Of a DNA stretch of 15,893 nt, positions 6,430 through 13,044 are shown piece after piece. The stretch's first letter is position 1. Each line of letters begins with the position of its first letter. A model generated the notes under the pieces. That model was given only the letters and a program-made list of their open reading frames with translations, was not told the DNA's origin and searched no databases. Source of the stretch: Prevotellaceae bacterium UBA2718 (GTDB taxonomy: Bacteria > Bacteroidota > Bacteroidia > Bacteroidales > Bacteroidaceae); assembly GCA_002353975.1 (NCBI GenBank), contig DEKQ01000064.1, positions 1-15,893 of the forward strand, written 5' to 3'. The translations under genes were made by a program, and so were the position numbers.

Positions 6430-7833
6430 TCACCTTTGTATCAATTCATTGTTCCCATCAATATAGATGTGCGGATTATCAGGATTAAGGCGTATCTGGC
6501 TCAGGCGTTTACAGTCCTGGAAAATTCCCTTGCCGACGAGTTGCAGGGATTTTGGCAAATTGACGGAATACAAATGCCTGCAATGTGCAAAGACATAGTT
6601 GCCCATGCTCTTCACACCTTCAGGAACCGTCACCGTCAGCAATGCGATGCATGAATTAAATGCGCCGTGAGATATCGTCACCGTAGTACTGGGAAGATGA
6701 ATGCCAAGCAGGTTCACGCATCCGCTGAACGCTCCGATACCCACCTTGACTAACCCCTCGTGGAATATGGCATAGTTCAGGTTAGTGCAACCACGAAATG
6801 CGATATTCCCTATTCGTTCCAGGTTTCTCGGGCCGACGAAGTGTGACAGGTATGTGCACTCAAAAAAAGCAGAGTCGGGCAACTCATCCATGTCAGCATC
6901 CTCCATATTCACCGTGCGCAGCATCCCCGTGCGTATCATGTCGCGCAATACGGCAATGTCACTCTTGTCCATCTTGCCGCTCAGTTTTATGTGGCGCACG
7001 GTCTTTCTGTCATGCGGGGTCAACTGGCTTCCCAGGCTGCCGGGGGTGCTTACCGCCACCTCTGCCGTTTCTGCGTGATAGCAGCTGTCTGCCACATCCA
7101 CAAGCAGGCACTGCAATTCATTATATCCGGCTATATCGTCCAGGTCATAATACCCGTCCATATAACCGCCCCAGCCCATGTTGACGTGCACCTTACTCTT
7201 CTTACATCCGTCGATGATGAACAGATGCCCGTTTTTCTTGTCCTTGAATCCCTGATATACGACGGGTCTTCCTGCCTTCAGCTCCGTAAAGATGAGCTGC
7301 CGAAAGAGGCTGTCACGCTCAGGCGTCATAAAGGAGCTGCGGTCATACATGCTCATCTCATTGCTATATCGGAACAATCGCTTCATTGCCCCCATCACAA
7401 ACGAGATTGATGTGCCGCTTCCCTTCTCGCCATAATCCGTAAAGCTGGATACGCCGCAGTCGCTGAGCAGCTTGGCCACAGACACCAGCTCCGACTCAAG
7501 CAGCCCGGGCTTCAGACTCCTGAACATCCGCCGCCATTCATACTCATACTCCCCGTCAGGACTCATGGACGGGTATCGGTGATAGTTCACTATCTGCGCC
7601 ATAGCCACAGGACCACATCCCGCCGGCATAGGCATACGCACACCGTCCTCACGCTCTATCGTGGGACACAGCGCATTGAAAGGAGGTCCCTGCGACCATC
7701 GCGTCTCTATAAGGGGCTTTACATCTTCAGGAAATTCATAGACACCCTGTGCCATCGCCACCAGGCATGACATCTGCGACAAAACCACAAGCAGCAGCAT
7801 CAGCAGCACCTTGTCATAATTCTTTTCGTTCAT
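6430..7833 (-). CDS. C10 family (streptopain-like) cysteine protease with C-terminal leucine-rich repeats
   Basis: The chosen start, ATG at 7833, gives 467 aa. It is preceded by GAGAAGAAG and leads straight into a signal peptide. The frame stays open to a GTG at 7869, but that start only adds a charged 12-residue extension. Numbering from 7869, the signal core is 21-40 (cleavage near AMA). The mature protease domain then begins almost at once (ETRWSQGPPFNALCP, 55-69). The catalytic Cys85 lies in AGCGPVAMAQ, His215 in GHLFIIDG, and Asn230 with Trp233 in HVNMGWGG, where SpeB has HVNWGWGG. Residues ~300-460 are BspA-type LRR_5 repeats (AFRGCTNL, AFSGCVNL, AFNSCIAL, VFAHCRHL, IFQDCKRL). The usual N-terminal propeptide is absent. 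The protein stops inside what looks like another repeat, with no sorting domain. It is probably secreted. Confidence 0.88.
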   Translation of the reverse strand: MNEKNYDKVLLMLLLVVLSQMSCLVAMAQGVYEFPEDVKPLIETRWSQGPPFNALCPTIEREDGVRMPMPAGCGPVAMAQIVNYHRYPSMSPDGEYEYEWRRMFRSLKPGLLESELVSVAKLLSDCGVSSFTDYGEKGSGTSISFVMGAMKRLFRYSNEMSMYDRSSFMTPERDSLFRQLIFTELKAGRPVVYQGFKDKKNGHLFIIDGCKKSKVHVNMGWGGYMDGYYDLDDIAGYNELQCLLVDVADSCYHAETAEVAVSTPGSLGSQLTPHDRKTVRHIKLSGKMDKSDIAVLRDMIRTGMLRTVNMEDADMDELPDSAFFECTYLSHFVGPRNLERIGNIAFRGCTNLNYAIFHEGLVKVGIGAFSGCVNLLGIHLPSTTVTISHGAFNSCIALLTVTVPEGVKSMGNYVFAHCRHLYSVNLPKSLQLVGKGIFQDCKRLSQIRLNPDNPHIYIDGNNELIQR

Positions 7834-7908
7834 CTTCTTCTCATGTTTTCGGCTTTCGCCTACTGTCACCTTCTAAACTGTTTCGCTGTATTACTCACGA
7901 GATGTGGC

Positions 7909-9450
7909 TCACACCACCTTCCAGTCATCAATCATTTTTGTCTCCGTCGAGAAATTGACACCTATCTTGAACAAGCGACGCGTGTCATTAGCGAAGGGCA
8001 GCGCATAGTCTTTCTCCTCTATCTGCTGAAGGGCTGCGGCGGCAGTCTGATTGATTTTGAGTTCAAGGATATACACAAAGTCCGGGGTCTGCATCACCAC
8101 GTCAATACGTCCACGCGAGGTGCGGCGCTCTACATCCACATAGAAGCCCAGAAGACGGAAGAATACGTAGAGCGTGTTCTGGAAATATATCTCCATATTG
8201 CCCATCACCTGATAGTCGCCTGTAGCAAAGAAGTCCTCCAGGCGCTGCATGAAACCCTCGGCATCGCCCTTCCTCACATCCTTTACAAACTGAGCAATGG
8301 AGTACGAAGACTTGTTTGTTGTCTTTGGGGTATAGAATGGGAGTAGATACTTGATAAAACCGTGCTCTACCTCCTGGTTGGGAAATCCGAGTATATAGGA
8401 ATCAAACTCCTTGTCATACTCCTTCAGCGTCAGGTACCCACTCTGATAGAGCAGCGGCAAGGGGTTCTTGTCCATGATGTCGATGCTGTTGAGTGTATCG
8501 ACGGAGAGTTCCTCCGTAGTCATAGCATCCAGCGGATAACCCGTCGTCTTCAGTTGATATACGAGGAACGATGGCGTGCCCGTCTCAAACCAGTAGTCGT
8601 TGAAGTGCCTGTTTTTCAGCGTATTCAAGAGACTGAACGGATTATACACGCCGGGACACTCCATATTGAAATGGTAGCCGTCGAAATCGCGCTTCAAGCG
8701 GGCATAGCACTCATCTTTGGTCATGTCGTTAGCCGCCGCCAGTTCGCCGACACCTTCGTCAAAGTTCATACGGAGCTCCTCTTCAGATATTCCGCAGACG
8801 GTGCCATACTGTGGAAGCATCGAGAGGTCTTCCAGGTTGTTCAGGTCGCTGAACACGCTCACCTTGCCGAATTTCGTCACGCCCGTAAGGAATGCAAAGC
8901 GGATGTAGCGGTCGCTGGACTTCAGGGCTCCATAGAAAGCCTTCAAAGTGCTGCGATATTCCTGCTGCAGCTCATCGTTGCCTATGGCCTGAAGCATAGG
9001 CTTGTCATACTCATCCACAAGAATGACTACGCGAAGCCCCGTCTTCTCGAAGGCACGACGGATTACGCCCTGAAACCGCAGGCTATAGCTCCGCTCGTAC
9101 TCATTGCTTCCATAGAGAGCCTCTTGCCTTGAAAGGAATTCCTCAAGCATATTGTCAAGGGCTTCCGGAGTGTCATATTTCCCTGTATTCAGGTCGAGGT
9201 GCATGATGGGGTGGCGCACCCAATCCCACTCTACGCCATCAACATAGAGTCCGCGGAACAGCTCCCGCTCACCAGAGAAGAAAGCCTCAATCGTGCTGAG
9301 CAGAAGCGACTTGCCGAAACGGCGCGGACGCGAAAGGAAGTAGTACTTACCCCCGTCCACCATCTTCCACATCAGCGACGTCTTGTCAACGTATGCATAG
9401 CCGTCGCGGCGTATCTCGCCGAAATTCTGAATGCCAATAGGATATTTCAT
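7909..9450 (-). CDS. AAA-ATPase-like / PD-(D/E)XK nuclease-superfamily protein
   Basis: A 513-aa protein of the large Bacteroidetes family that pairs an AAA-ATPase-like domain (PF09820) with a C-terminal PD-(D/E)XK domain (PF08011). The N-terminus MKYPIGIQNFGEIRRDGYAYVDKT is typical. The P-loop is degenerate but recognisable (RRFGKS, 43-48, lacking the usual first glycine), and Walker B is VVILVDEYD (141-149). The nuclease-like motif is Asp450 in RGRID followed by Glu463-x-Lys465 in LELK. No transmembrane segment is seen. These genes occur in many copies per genome and their role is unknown; mobile-element or defence functions have been proposed. A strong promoter precedes it (9476-9506). The protease gene follows after 75 bases and may be co-transcribed, as I find no second promoter there. 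Confidence 0.9.
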   Translation of the reverse strand: MKYPIGIQNFGEIRRDGYAYVDKTSLMWKMVDGGKYYFLSRPRRFGKSLLLSTIEAFFSGERELFRGLYVDGVEWDWVRHPIMHLDLNTGKYDTPEALDNMLEEFLSRQEALYGSNEYERSYSLRFQGVIRRAFEKTGLRVVILVDEYDKPMLQAIGNDELQQEYRSTLKAFYGALKSSDRYIRFAFLTGVTKFGKVSVFSDLNNLEDLSMLPQYGTVCGISEEELRMNFDEGVGELAAANDMTKDECYARLKRDFDGYHFNMECPGVYNPFSLLNTLKNRHFNDYWFETGTPSFLVYQLKTTGYPLDAMTTEELSVDTLNSIDIMDKNPLPLLYQSGYLTLKEYDKEFDSYILGFPNQEVEHGFIKYLLPFYTPKTTNKSSYSIAQFVKDVRKGDAEGFMQRLEDFFATGDYQVMGNMEIYFQNTLYVFFRLLGFYVDVERRTSRGRIDVVMQTPDFVYILELKINQTAAAALQQIEEKDYALPFANDTRRLFKIGVNFSTETKMIDDWKVV

Positions 9451-9475
9451 AACTATAGATGGGGTCTAATCGCCG

Positions 9476-9506
9476 CAAAGTTACGACTTTTTTTTTATTT
9501 ACGCAA
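9476..9506 (-). promoter_or_regulatory. Promoter of the AAA-ATPase-like gene
   Basis: On the minus strand TAACTTTG (9476-9483) matches TAnnTTTG, and TTG (9504-9506) lies exactly 20 bases upstream across an A-rich spacer. The predicted transcription start is near 9469, about 20 nt before the start codon at 9450. Confidence 0.8.
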
Positions 9507-9535
9507 AAATGATTTCGAAAATCCCTCACCACACT

Positions 9536-9693
9536 CTGCCAAAATGGCAGTAGATGTTTTGCGTCCTAATAGTAGGTCTTTTACTCGGTAATAGTAGGTC
9601 TTTTACACCCTAATAGTAGGTCTTTTACACCCTAAAAGACCTACTATTGCAACGCGCTGATTATCAAACCGTTTCAGACTGCCATTTTGTCAG
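9536..9693. repeat. 16-bp inverted repeats flanking the tandem array
   Basis: The left arm CTGCCAAAATGGCAGT (9536-9551) and the right arm ACTGCCATTTTGTCAG (9678-9693) are reverse complements at 15 of 16 positions, with 12 consecutive exact matches. They bracket the 22-base array, defining a 158-base unit. The left arm is itself a hairpin (CTGCCA, AAA, TGGCAG). No target-site duplication is obvious outside it. Confidence 0.75.
9567..9648. repeat. 22-base tandem array ending in a perfect 16-bp hairpin
   Basis: The unit TAATAGTAGGTCTTTTAC occurs at 9567-9584, 9589-9606 and 9611-9628 with 4-base linkers (TCGG, ACCC), a period of exactly 22. It is followed by TAAAAGACCTACTATT (9633-9648), the exact reverse complement of the third copy's core (9612-9627). 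Copy three and the inverted copy thus form a 16-bp stem with a 5-base loop. The three direct copies are identical over 18 bases, which suggests recent expansion or selection. Confidence 0.92.
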
Positions 9694-9724
9694 TCCCCCA
9701 GAGACGGGAATTAACGACAAGAAG

Positions 9725-9915
9725 AAGGGACAGAAATTATTATAATTAGAATAATTAGCCATGCGGCGTGAGACCAACAAAAGAGTATGCAAACAACGGG
9801 GGACGTGGGCTCGCCACTTCAATGATTAATTCATGGACAATTCTTGGGAATTTATGTTTGAAAGTCCCATATTCCACATGGAAAAATTATCTTAATTATA
9901 TTAATTTCTGTCCTT
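9725..9915. mobile_element. MITE-like element bounded by ~32-bp imperfect inverted repeats
   Basis: The left arm at 9725-9757 (GGACAGAAATTA at 9728-9739) pairs with the right arm at 9884-9915 (TAATTTCTGTCC at 9902-9913). The arms agree at about 29 of 33 positions, including a 12-bp exact core. The ~190-base unit has no gene. This is the layout of a miniature inverted-repeat transposable element or a large RNA hairpin. I see no clear target-site duplication, so the mobile label is tentative. Confidence 0.45.
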
Positions 9916-9932
9916 CCCCACCCTTTTACAAC

Positions 9933-9966
9933 AGTGGCGGCCCATCCTCACGGACAGGTCGCCACT
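9933..9966. repeat. GC-rich hairpin
   Basis: AGTGGCGGCC (9933-9942) and GGTCGCCACT (9957-9966) pair at 9 of 10 positions around a 14-base loop. There is no adjacent long T tract, so its role is unknown. Confidence 0.6.
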
Positions 9967-10034
9967 TTCACAATTATTTCAAATTCTTTACCCGGGTCCC
10001 TACATCCATCACAGACTGGGGACACGACTTACTT

Positions 10035-10110
10035 ACAAAAAACTATGTTCAGCCGCCGCCACCGCAGGCTAACAAGCCGCAGAACGGCGACTGTAACAAA
10101 AAACTATTTT
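10035..10110. repeat. Direct repeat flanking a GC-rich hairpin
   Basis: ACAAAAAACTATGTT (10035-10049) and ACAAAAAACTATTTT (10096-10110) agree at 14 of 15 positions and sit on either side of a 46-base GC-rich insert (10050-10095). This resembles a short element bordered by a target duplication, or a duplicated terminator tail. Confidence 0.7.
10037..10093 (-). terminator. Possible terminator for the 750-aa/54-aa gene unit
   Basis: On the minus strand CAGTCGCCG and CGGCGGCTG pair (with one G-T wobble) as the outer stem of a GC-rich hairpin at 10050-10093, and a T6 tract follows at 10037-10042. The 7-base gap between stem and T tract is longer than ideal, and the hairpin lies 110 bases beyond the 54-aa gene. 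It is the only terminator-like signal before the next unit. Confidence 0.4.
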
Positions 10111-10203
10111 GAATCACTCCCCATACACCGCACAACACGGTGCAGGGAATGTTACTGACGTTGCACAGCTACACCCACATGGGAATGGCCGTGCAGCCTA
10201 TTC

Positions 10204-10368
10204 TTAATAATCTAGCTCTTCAGGCTCATCATCACTCCAGTCCCAGCCACTCTTGCCGAGGCCAGGGCCTTGAGCATCCTCATTATGAACCTCGCTTGCA
10301 TACATCAATTGTGATGCGGGTTTCAGCTCATGCACATAGATGAGCGGCATAATATATTCCTTTTTCAT
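10204..10368 (-). CDS. Small acidic protein, 54 aa, downstream of the large secreted protein
   Basis: A short open frame that starts 26 bases after the stop of the 750-aa gene. It begins MKKEYIMPLIYVHEL, has a mildly hydrophobic middle (ASQLMYAS), and ends in a Gly/Trp/acidic tail (GWDWSDDEPEELDY). From memory, many Prevotella and Bacteroides genomes carry small proteins that begin MKKEYI-P with a central hydrophobic patch and a disordered acidic tail, often after surface-protein genes and of unknown function. This one fits that pattern. There is no signal peptide or lipobox. The Shine-Dalgarno is weak (AAAAAAGA upstream). Support comes from the family-like N-terminus, the operon position and the clean start; a short frame of this size could still be chance. 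Confidence 0.65.
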   Translation of the reverse strand: MKKEYIMPLIYVHELKPASQLMYASEVHNEDAQGPGLGKSGWDWSDDEPEELDY

Positions 10369-10394
10369 ATTGCTATATCTTTTTTAGAGGTTTC

Positions 10395-12647
10395 TTAATT
10401 AATTGCTACTTTCTTGCCGTCCACGATGTAGAGACCCTTCGATGGGTTCTGCACGCGCTGACCCTGCATGTTATAGGTGCCCTTCACTACGGCCTTGCTT
10501 GCCGGAGCAGCAACGGTAGTGATGCCTGTCGTCTCACCGTTGAATATCATCGTCACGCTCTTAGCACCACCGCCAGGGAATGGATTATCGCTGAGACTCA
10601 GGTAAGCACGGTTAGATGCTACGGTCTGACTTGCGGCCTTATAGAAGCCTACAACGTCGTCAATCTTGTTCAGTATGAAGTTATACTTTCCGTTATCCTC
10701 GCTTGCTACTGCTGCGCCTGTTCCGGCTACGAGCAGGTTATTACCAACTTCCTCTGCACTTGCCGCTACAGGGATATTGGCAGTTGTGCCCCTCAGCAGC
10801 AGAGGAGTATTAGCAGGCACAGCACCTGTTACCTGGTCAAATGTAATGCTTGCACCATTCTGTGCCGTAGCAATATATGCCTGTAAGTCCTCTACGTTAG
10901 TAAAGTCAAGAGCATAGTTGCTTACGAATGTTGCTGCACCAGCAGAGGTGATTTCTGCGGTAACGGCATTTGAAGGACCAACATACGTGGTGTTGACATC
11001 GGTAGAACTTGTTGCGATATTGCTCAGCGTAGCATTCTTGCCATAGAGATAAACAGCCACGTCGCCAGTCAAACCTGTCTTGGTGTAGTTCACGTAATAG
11101 ATGTCGTTGCCTTTCGTCATAGTACCTATTATATATAAACTACCGTTTGTGTAAGACACTGTGAAGTCGCAGTCAGCATCTTGCATGTCTGTTAGGTAAG
11201 ATGCCCAGACATTTGGTCCCTCTGTGACACCGCCGTCAGCAGAATACAGGTAAGGATTGGTGAAATTCCCATTGCCTCCAACAACATCACACCACCAGTC
11301 GGCGCGCATCTCACCAACCTTTTCGCTGCCGTTATAGACATTGAACTTGTAGTTTTCGTCATTGGCAGCACCAGAGCCCGCATTGTGGAATGTCACGCGC
11401 TGAGCCTCGCCAGAAGCAAGGGTGAAGGTGGCTGGCGTTACTTTCAGATAATCGAACTTCGGAGTAAGTGATGCCCCGTTTTCCATCAAGTAGATGGTAT
11501 GGCTGGCCGCAGTCAGTTCCACCACCTGGGTAAATACACCACTTGTTTTAGCCGGAACACTGTTTGTCTCTAATTTATTCGCCTCCGCTGTACCGTCTAA
11601 ATACAGGACATACTGGCGAGCAGAAGCATTATCATTGTTGTAAGGCATGGTGATAAGATACTTGCCAGCGGTAGCAATAGTAAATGCTTGATGTATATTT
11701 CTACCAGCATTACCCTGAACAGCCTTGATGAAACCACCTGAATAGTTGGAAGACTCCGAACTCGTGTAATATCCACTATTACTGATTGACTGTGTTGCTT
11801 TCTCCCATTCACCGAAGAAAACCACATCGGTAGCAGCCTTGTAGTTAATCTTCTTTATCTCGCCATCCGATTCCATCGTATAGGTTGCCTTATAGCCAGT
11901 AAGATTGGCATTTTCTGCATCGTCCAACTCATAGTAAGCACCATTGTACAAAACATACTTAGAAGCATAGGCGGAATATGTGGCGGAAGGAGCTACACGG
12001 GCTGAGGCAATAGTAGAAACGACTGTCTCAACGCCACCGATATTCGCTACAGCATTGATGGTGTATTGATAGGTAATATCGCCAAGGACGATGCTGACTA
12101 TACCGTTCTGCAATGTAGTTGTTGTTCCAGAAGTCCTACGAGTATTAGTTGCCCATACTGTTACCGTCACATCACTGCCTGTCGTGTTACTATATACCAA
12201 GTTGCCAGAAGTAATGTCATGATTGGTATCAGAATCTTCATTTGAGAGATGATAGCGGGTAGGACGGGTATTCGAGCCAATTAACAAGTTGAAAGTAACT
12301 TGCTTGTTATTTGGCACAACTATTGACACGTTGTTTTCACTGATGTTACCATTATAAGCATACCAAAGATTTGTGCCGGTAACAGATTTTGAGGCAGCAT
12401 TGTATTTTATCTCTGCTCCATAATCATCTGCTCCTGCAAACGTGAAAGTCACATACGGTTCGTCACCTTCAGGTGCTTCACCGTCTGTTGCCAAATTCAC
12501 GGCACTACCTGTTGCAATCTTTGCTGTCGTCCATGTTGTAGTGTTTTGAAAATTCCACGTGTAGTCGTCTGCCCACGCACTGTTTGTCCCCACGAGCAGT
12601 CCTGCTGCTATGAGGAGCGTTTTCATAGATTTGAGTAGTTTTCTCAT
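10395..12647 (-). CDS. Large secreted protein with CBM-like module and C-terminal sorting-type tail
   Basis: A 750-aa protein with a signal peptide (1-26, cleavage after AWA). A downstream ATG at residue 8 would also give a signal peptide, and neither start has a good Shine-Dalgarno. The mature protein is Ser/Thr/Asn/Gly-rich and beta-rich. Residues about 300-405 resemble a CBM6/CBM35-type jelly roll (AGKYLITMPY, QYVLYLDG, SHTIYLMEN, FDYLKVTP). Residues about 560-690 carry a block I recognise from many Prevotella surface proteins (SAGAATFVSNYALDF, VPANTPLLLRG, VGFYKAASQTVASNRAYL). The last 30 residues (GTYNMQGQRVQNPSKGLYIV, DGKK) resemble a type IX secretion type-A sorting tail. No catalytic motif is seen. 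I infer surface or extracellular glycan binding. Expression is probably controlled through the long structured leader at 12745-12964. Confidence 0.8.
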   Translation of the reverse strand: MRKLLKSMKTLLIAAGLLVGTNSAWADDYTWNFQNTTTWTTAKIATGSAVNLATDGEAPEGDEPYVTFTFAGADDYGAEIKYNAASKSVTGTNLWYAYNGNISENNVSIVVPNNKQVTFNLLIGSNTRPTRYHLSNEDSDTNHDITSGNLVYSNTTGSDVTVTVWATNTRRTSGTTTTLQNGIVSIVLGDITYQYTINAVANIGGVETVVSTIASARVAPSATYSAYASKYVLYNGAYYELDDAENANLTGYKATYTMESDGEIKKINYKAATDVVFFGEWEKATQSISNSGYYTSSESSNYSGGFIKAVQGNAGRNIHQAFTIATAGKYLITMPYNNDNASARQYVLYLDGTAEANKLETNSVPAKTSGVFTQVVELTAASHTIYLMENGASLTPKFDYLKVTPATFTLASGEAQRVTFHNAGSGAANDENYKFNVYNGSEKVGEMRADWWCDVVGGNGNFTNPYLYSADGGVTEGPNVWASYLTDMQDADCDFTVSYTNGSLYIIGTMTKGNDIYYVNYTKTGLTGDVAVYLYGKNATLSNIATSSTDVNTTYVGPSNAVTAEITSAGAATFVSNYALDFTNVEDLQAYIATAQNGASITFDQVTGAVPANTPLLLRGTTANIPVAASAEEVGNNLLVAGTGAAVASEDNGKYNFILNKIDDVVGFYKAASQTVASNRAYLSLSDNPFPGGGAKSVTMIFNGETTGITTVAAPASKAVVKGTYNMQGQRVQNPSKGLYIVDGKKVAIN

Positions 12648-12732
12648 AATAATAATTTTAAGTTTGTATTTAGATTTGATTTAGAAATGTGCATACCTGC
12701 TGTGTCATTAGGGAAGCAACTGGCCCTGATGT

Positions 12733-12744
12733 GTGTATATACAC
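12733..12744. repeat. 12-bp palindrome after the leader T tract
   Basis: GTGTATATACAC is a perfect palindrome directly downstream of the T7 tract of the leader terminator, within the readthrough part of the leader. Confidence 0.7.
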
Positions 12745-12786
12745 AAAAAAAGCGCAGACCCTTCCATTATCCGGTACAGGCCTGCG
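12745..12786 (-). terminator. Attenuator-type terminator in the leader of the 750-aa gene
   Basis: On the minus strand CGCAGGCC (12779-12786) and GGTCTGCG (12753-12760) form an 8-bp stem (one G-T wobble) with an 18-base loop, followed by C and T7 (12745-12751). Its 5' arm shares bases 12782-12786 with the 3' side of the junction stem P1, so the two folds exclude each other. Confidence 0.7.
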
Positions 12787-12855
12787 ACAGCCTCAATATA
12801 CTAATGGAACGTCTGCACTTGTAGTGCAAACTCCACCTGTATATTGAATTACTCG

Positions 12856-12942
12856 CTAAGTCTCCTTGGTTCGAGGTCGCAGTTCGTACCGGAAAGTCGA
12901 GTAAATAAGATGTCTTGAAGTTGTATCTGTGTGCGTGAGCAT
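12856..12942 (-). CDS. Possible 28-aa leader peptide
   Basis: An ATG at 12940-12942, preceded by GGAG at a short 4-base spacing, opens a 28-codon frame ending in TAG at 12856-12858. The peptide (start MLTHTDTTSRHLIYS) shows no codon run pointing to one amino acid. Codons 18-24 run through the 5' side of junction stem P1, and the stop lies in hairpin A. A translating ribosome would therefore open P1 and favour the terminator. It is short and could be chance. Confidence 0.25.
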   Translation of the reverse strand: MLTHTDTTSRHLIYSTFRYELRPRTKET

Positions 12943-12968
12943 GAGACTCCGGACACTCCAAACTTCGT

Positions 12969-13044
12969 TGCAAATTTACGAATTATTTATTAAATAGCAA
13001 AAAAAATTGCCGTGAATTTTGCTGATGGTGCAAAATTCACGGCA
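12969..13044. repeat. Terminator-promoter module, copy A
   Basis: About 76 bases comprising a 15-16 bp terminator hairpin, T8 tract and promoter. It is nearly identical (about 92%: 5 substitutions and one indel) to copy B at 13843-13917. The two copies bracket the HEPN/nucleotidyltransferase pair in the same orientation, about 874 bases apart. Confidence 0.9.
12971..13001 (-). promoter_or_regulatory. Promoter of the leader RNA and 750-aa gene
   Basis: On the minus strand TAAATTTG (12971-12978) is the -7 box and TTTG (12998-13001) the -33 box, with 19 bases between. The -33 TTTG is formed by the end of the T8 tract of the preceding terminator. Predicted start near 12964. Confidence 0.85.

Larger units (their letters stand above)
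9451..10203. other. Repeat-rich non-coding stretch of about 750 bases
   Basis: I find no convincing gene here on either strand. The longest open frame (114 codons, plus strand from 9768) has low-complexity, proline- and asparagine-rich composition, no recognisable start context, and crosses inverted repeats. Apart from the promoter next to 9450, the stretch consists of repeats annotated separately: the 22-base tandem array with its hairpin, flanking inverted repeats, a MITE-like inverted-repeat element, two GC-rich hairpins and a short direct repeat. It looks like decayed or non-autonomous mobile DNA between two transcription units. Confidence 0.7.
12745..12964 (-). ncRNA. Structured leader RNA / candidate riboswitch or attenuator
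   Basis: About 220 nt from the predicted transcription start (near 12964) to a T7 tract, upstream of the 750-aa gene. Read on the minus strand it folds as a three-way junction. Stem P1 pairs CCGGTAC (12886-12892) with GTACCGG (12771-12777), and CTGCGAC (12876-12882) with GTCGCAG (12782-12788). Hairpin A is 12852-12875: CTCG/CGAG with an inner CTAAG/CTTGG-type stem. Hairpin B is a 9-bp stem TCAATATAC (12839-12847) with GTATATTGA (12793-12801), capped by TGCACT-ACA-AGTGCA (12814-12828). P1 competes with the terminator at 12745-12786. I did not match it to a known riboswitch class by eye. An independent small RNA ending at the T tract is the alternative. Confidence 0.7.

Noticed and set aside
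7834..7869. Upstream GTG start for the C10 protease
   Set aside because: It adds a charged 12-residue extension before the signal peptide. The ATG at 7833 has a purine-rich site directly upstream and gives a normal signal peptide.
9567..9648. Possible small CRISPR array
   Set aside because: Repeats are 18 bases with only 4-base linkers, there are three copies plus an inverted one, and no cas gene is present. The geometry is a tandem repeat with a hairpin.
9768..10112. Plus-strand open frame of 114 codons
   Set aside because: It crosses the inverted repeats and GC-rich hairpins, has biased low-complexity composition, no Shine-Dalgarno or promoter, and lies opposite to every other gene.
12767..12973. 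Minus-strand open frame of 68 codons in the leader
   Set aside because: It would start with TTG inside the promoter -7 box, before the predicted transcription start, and it runs through the structured RNA in a different frame from the better leader-peptide candidate.
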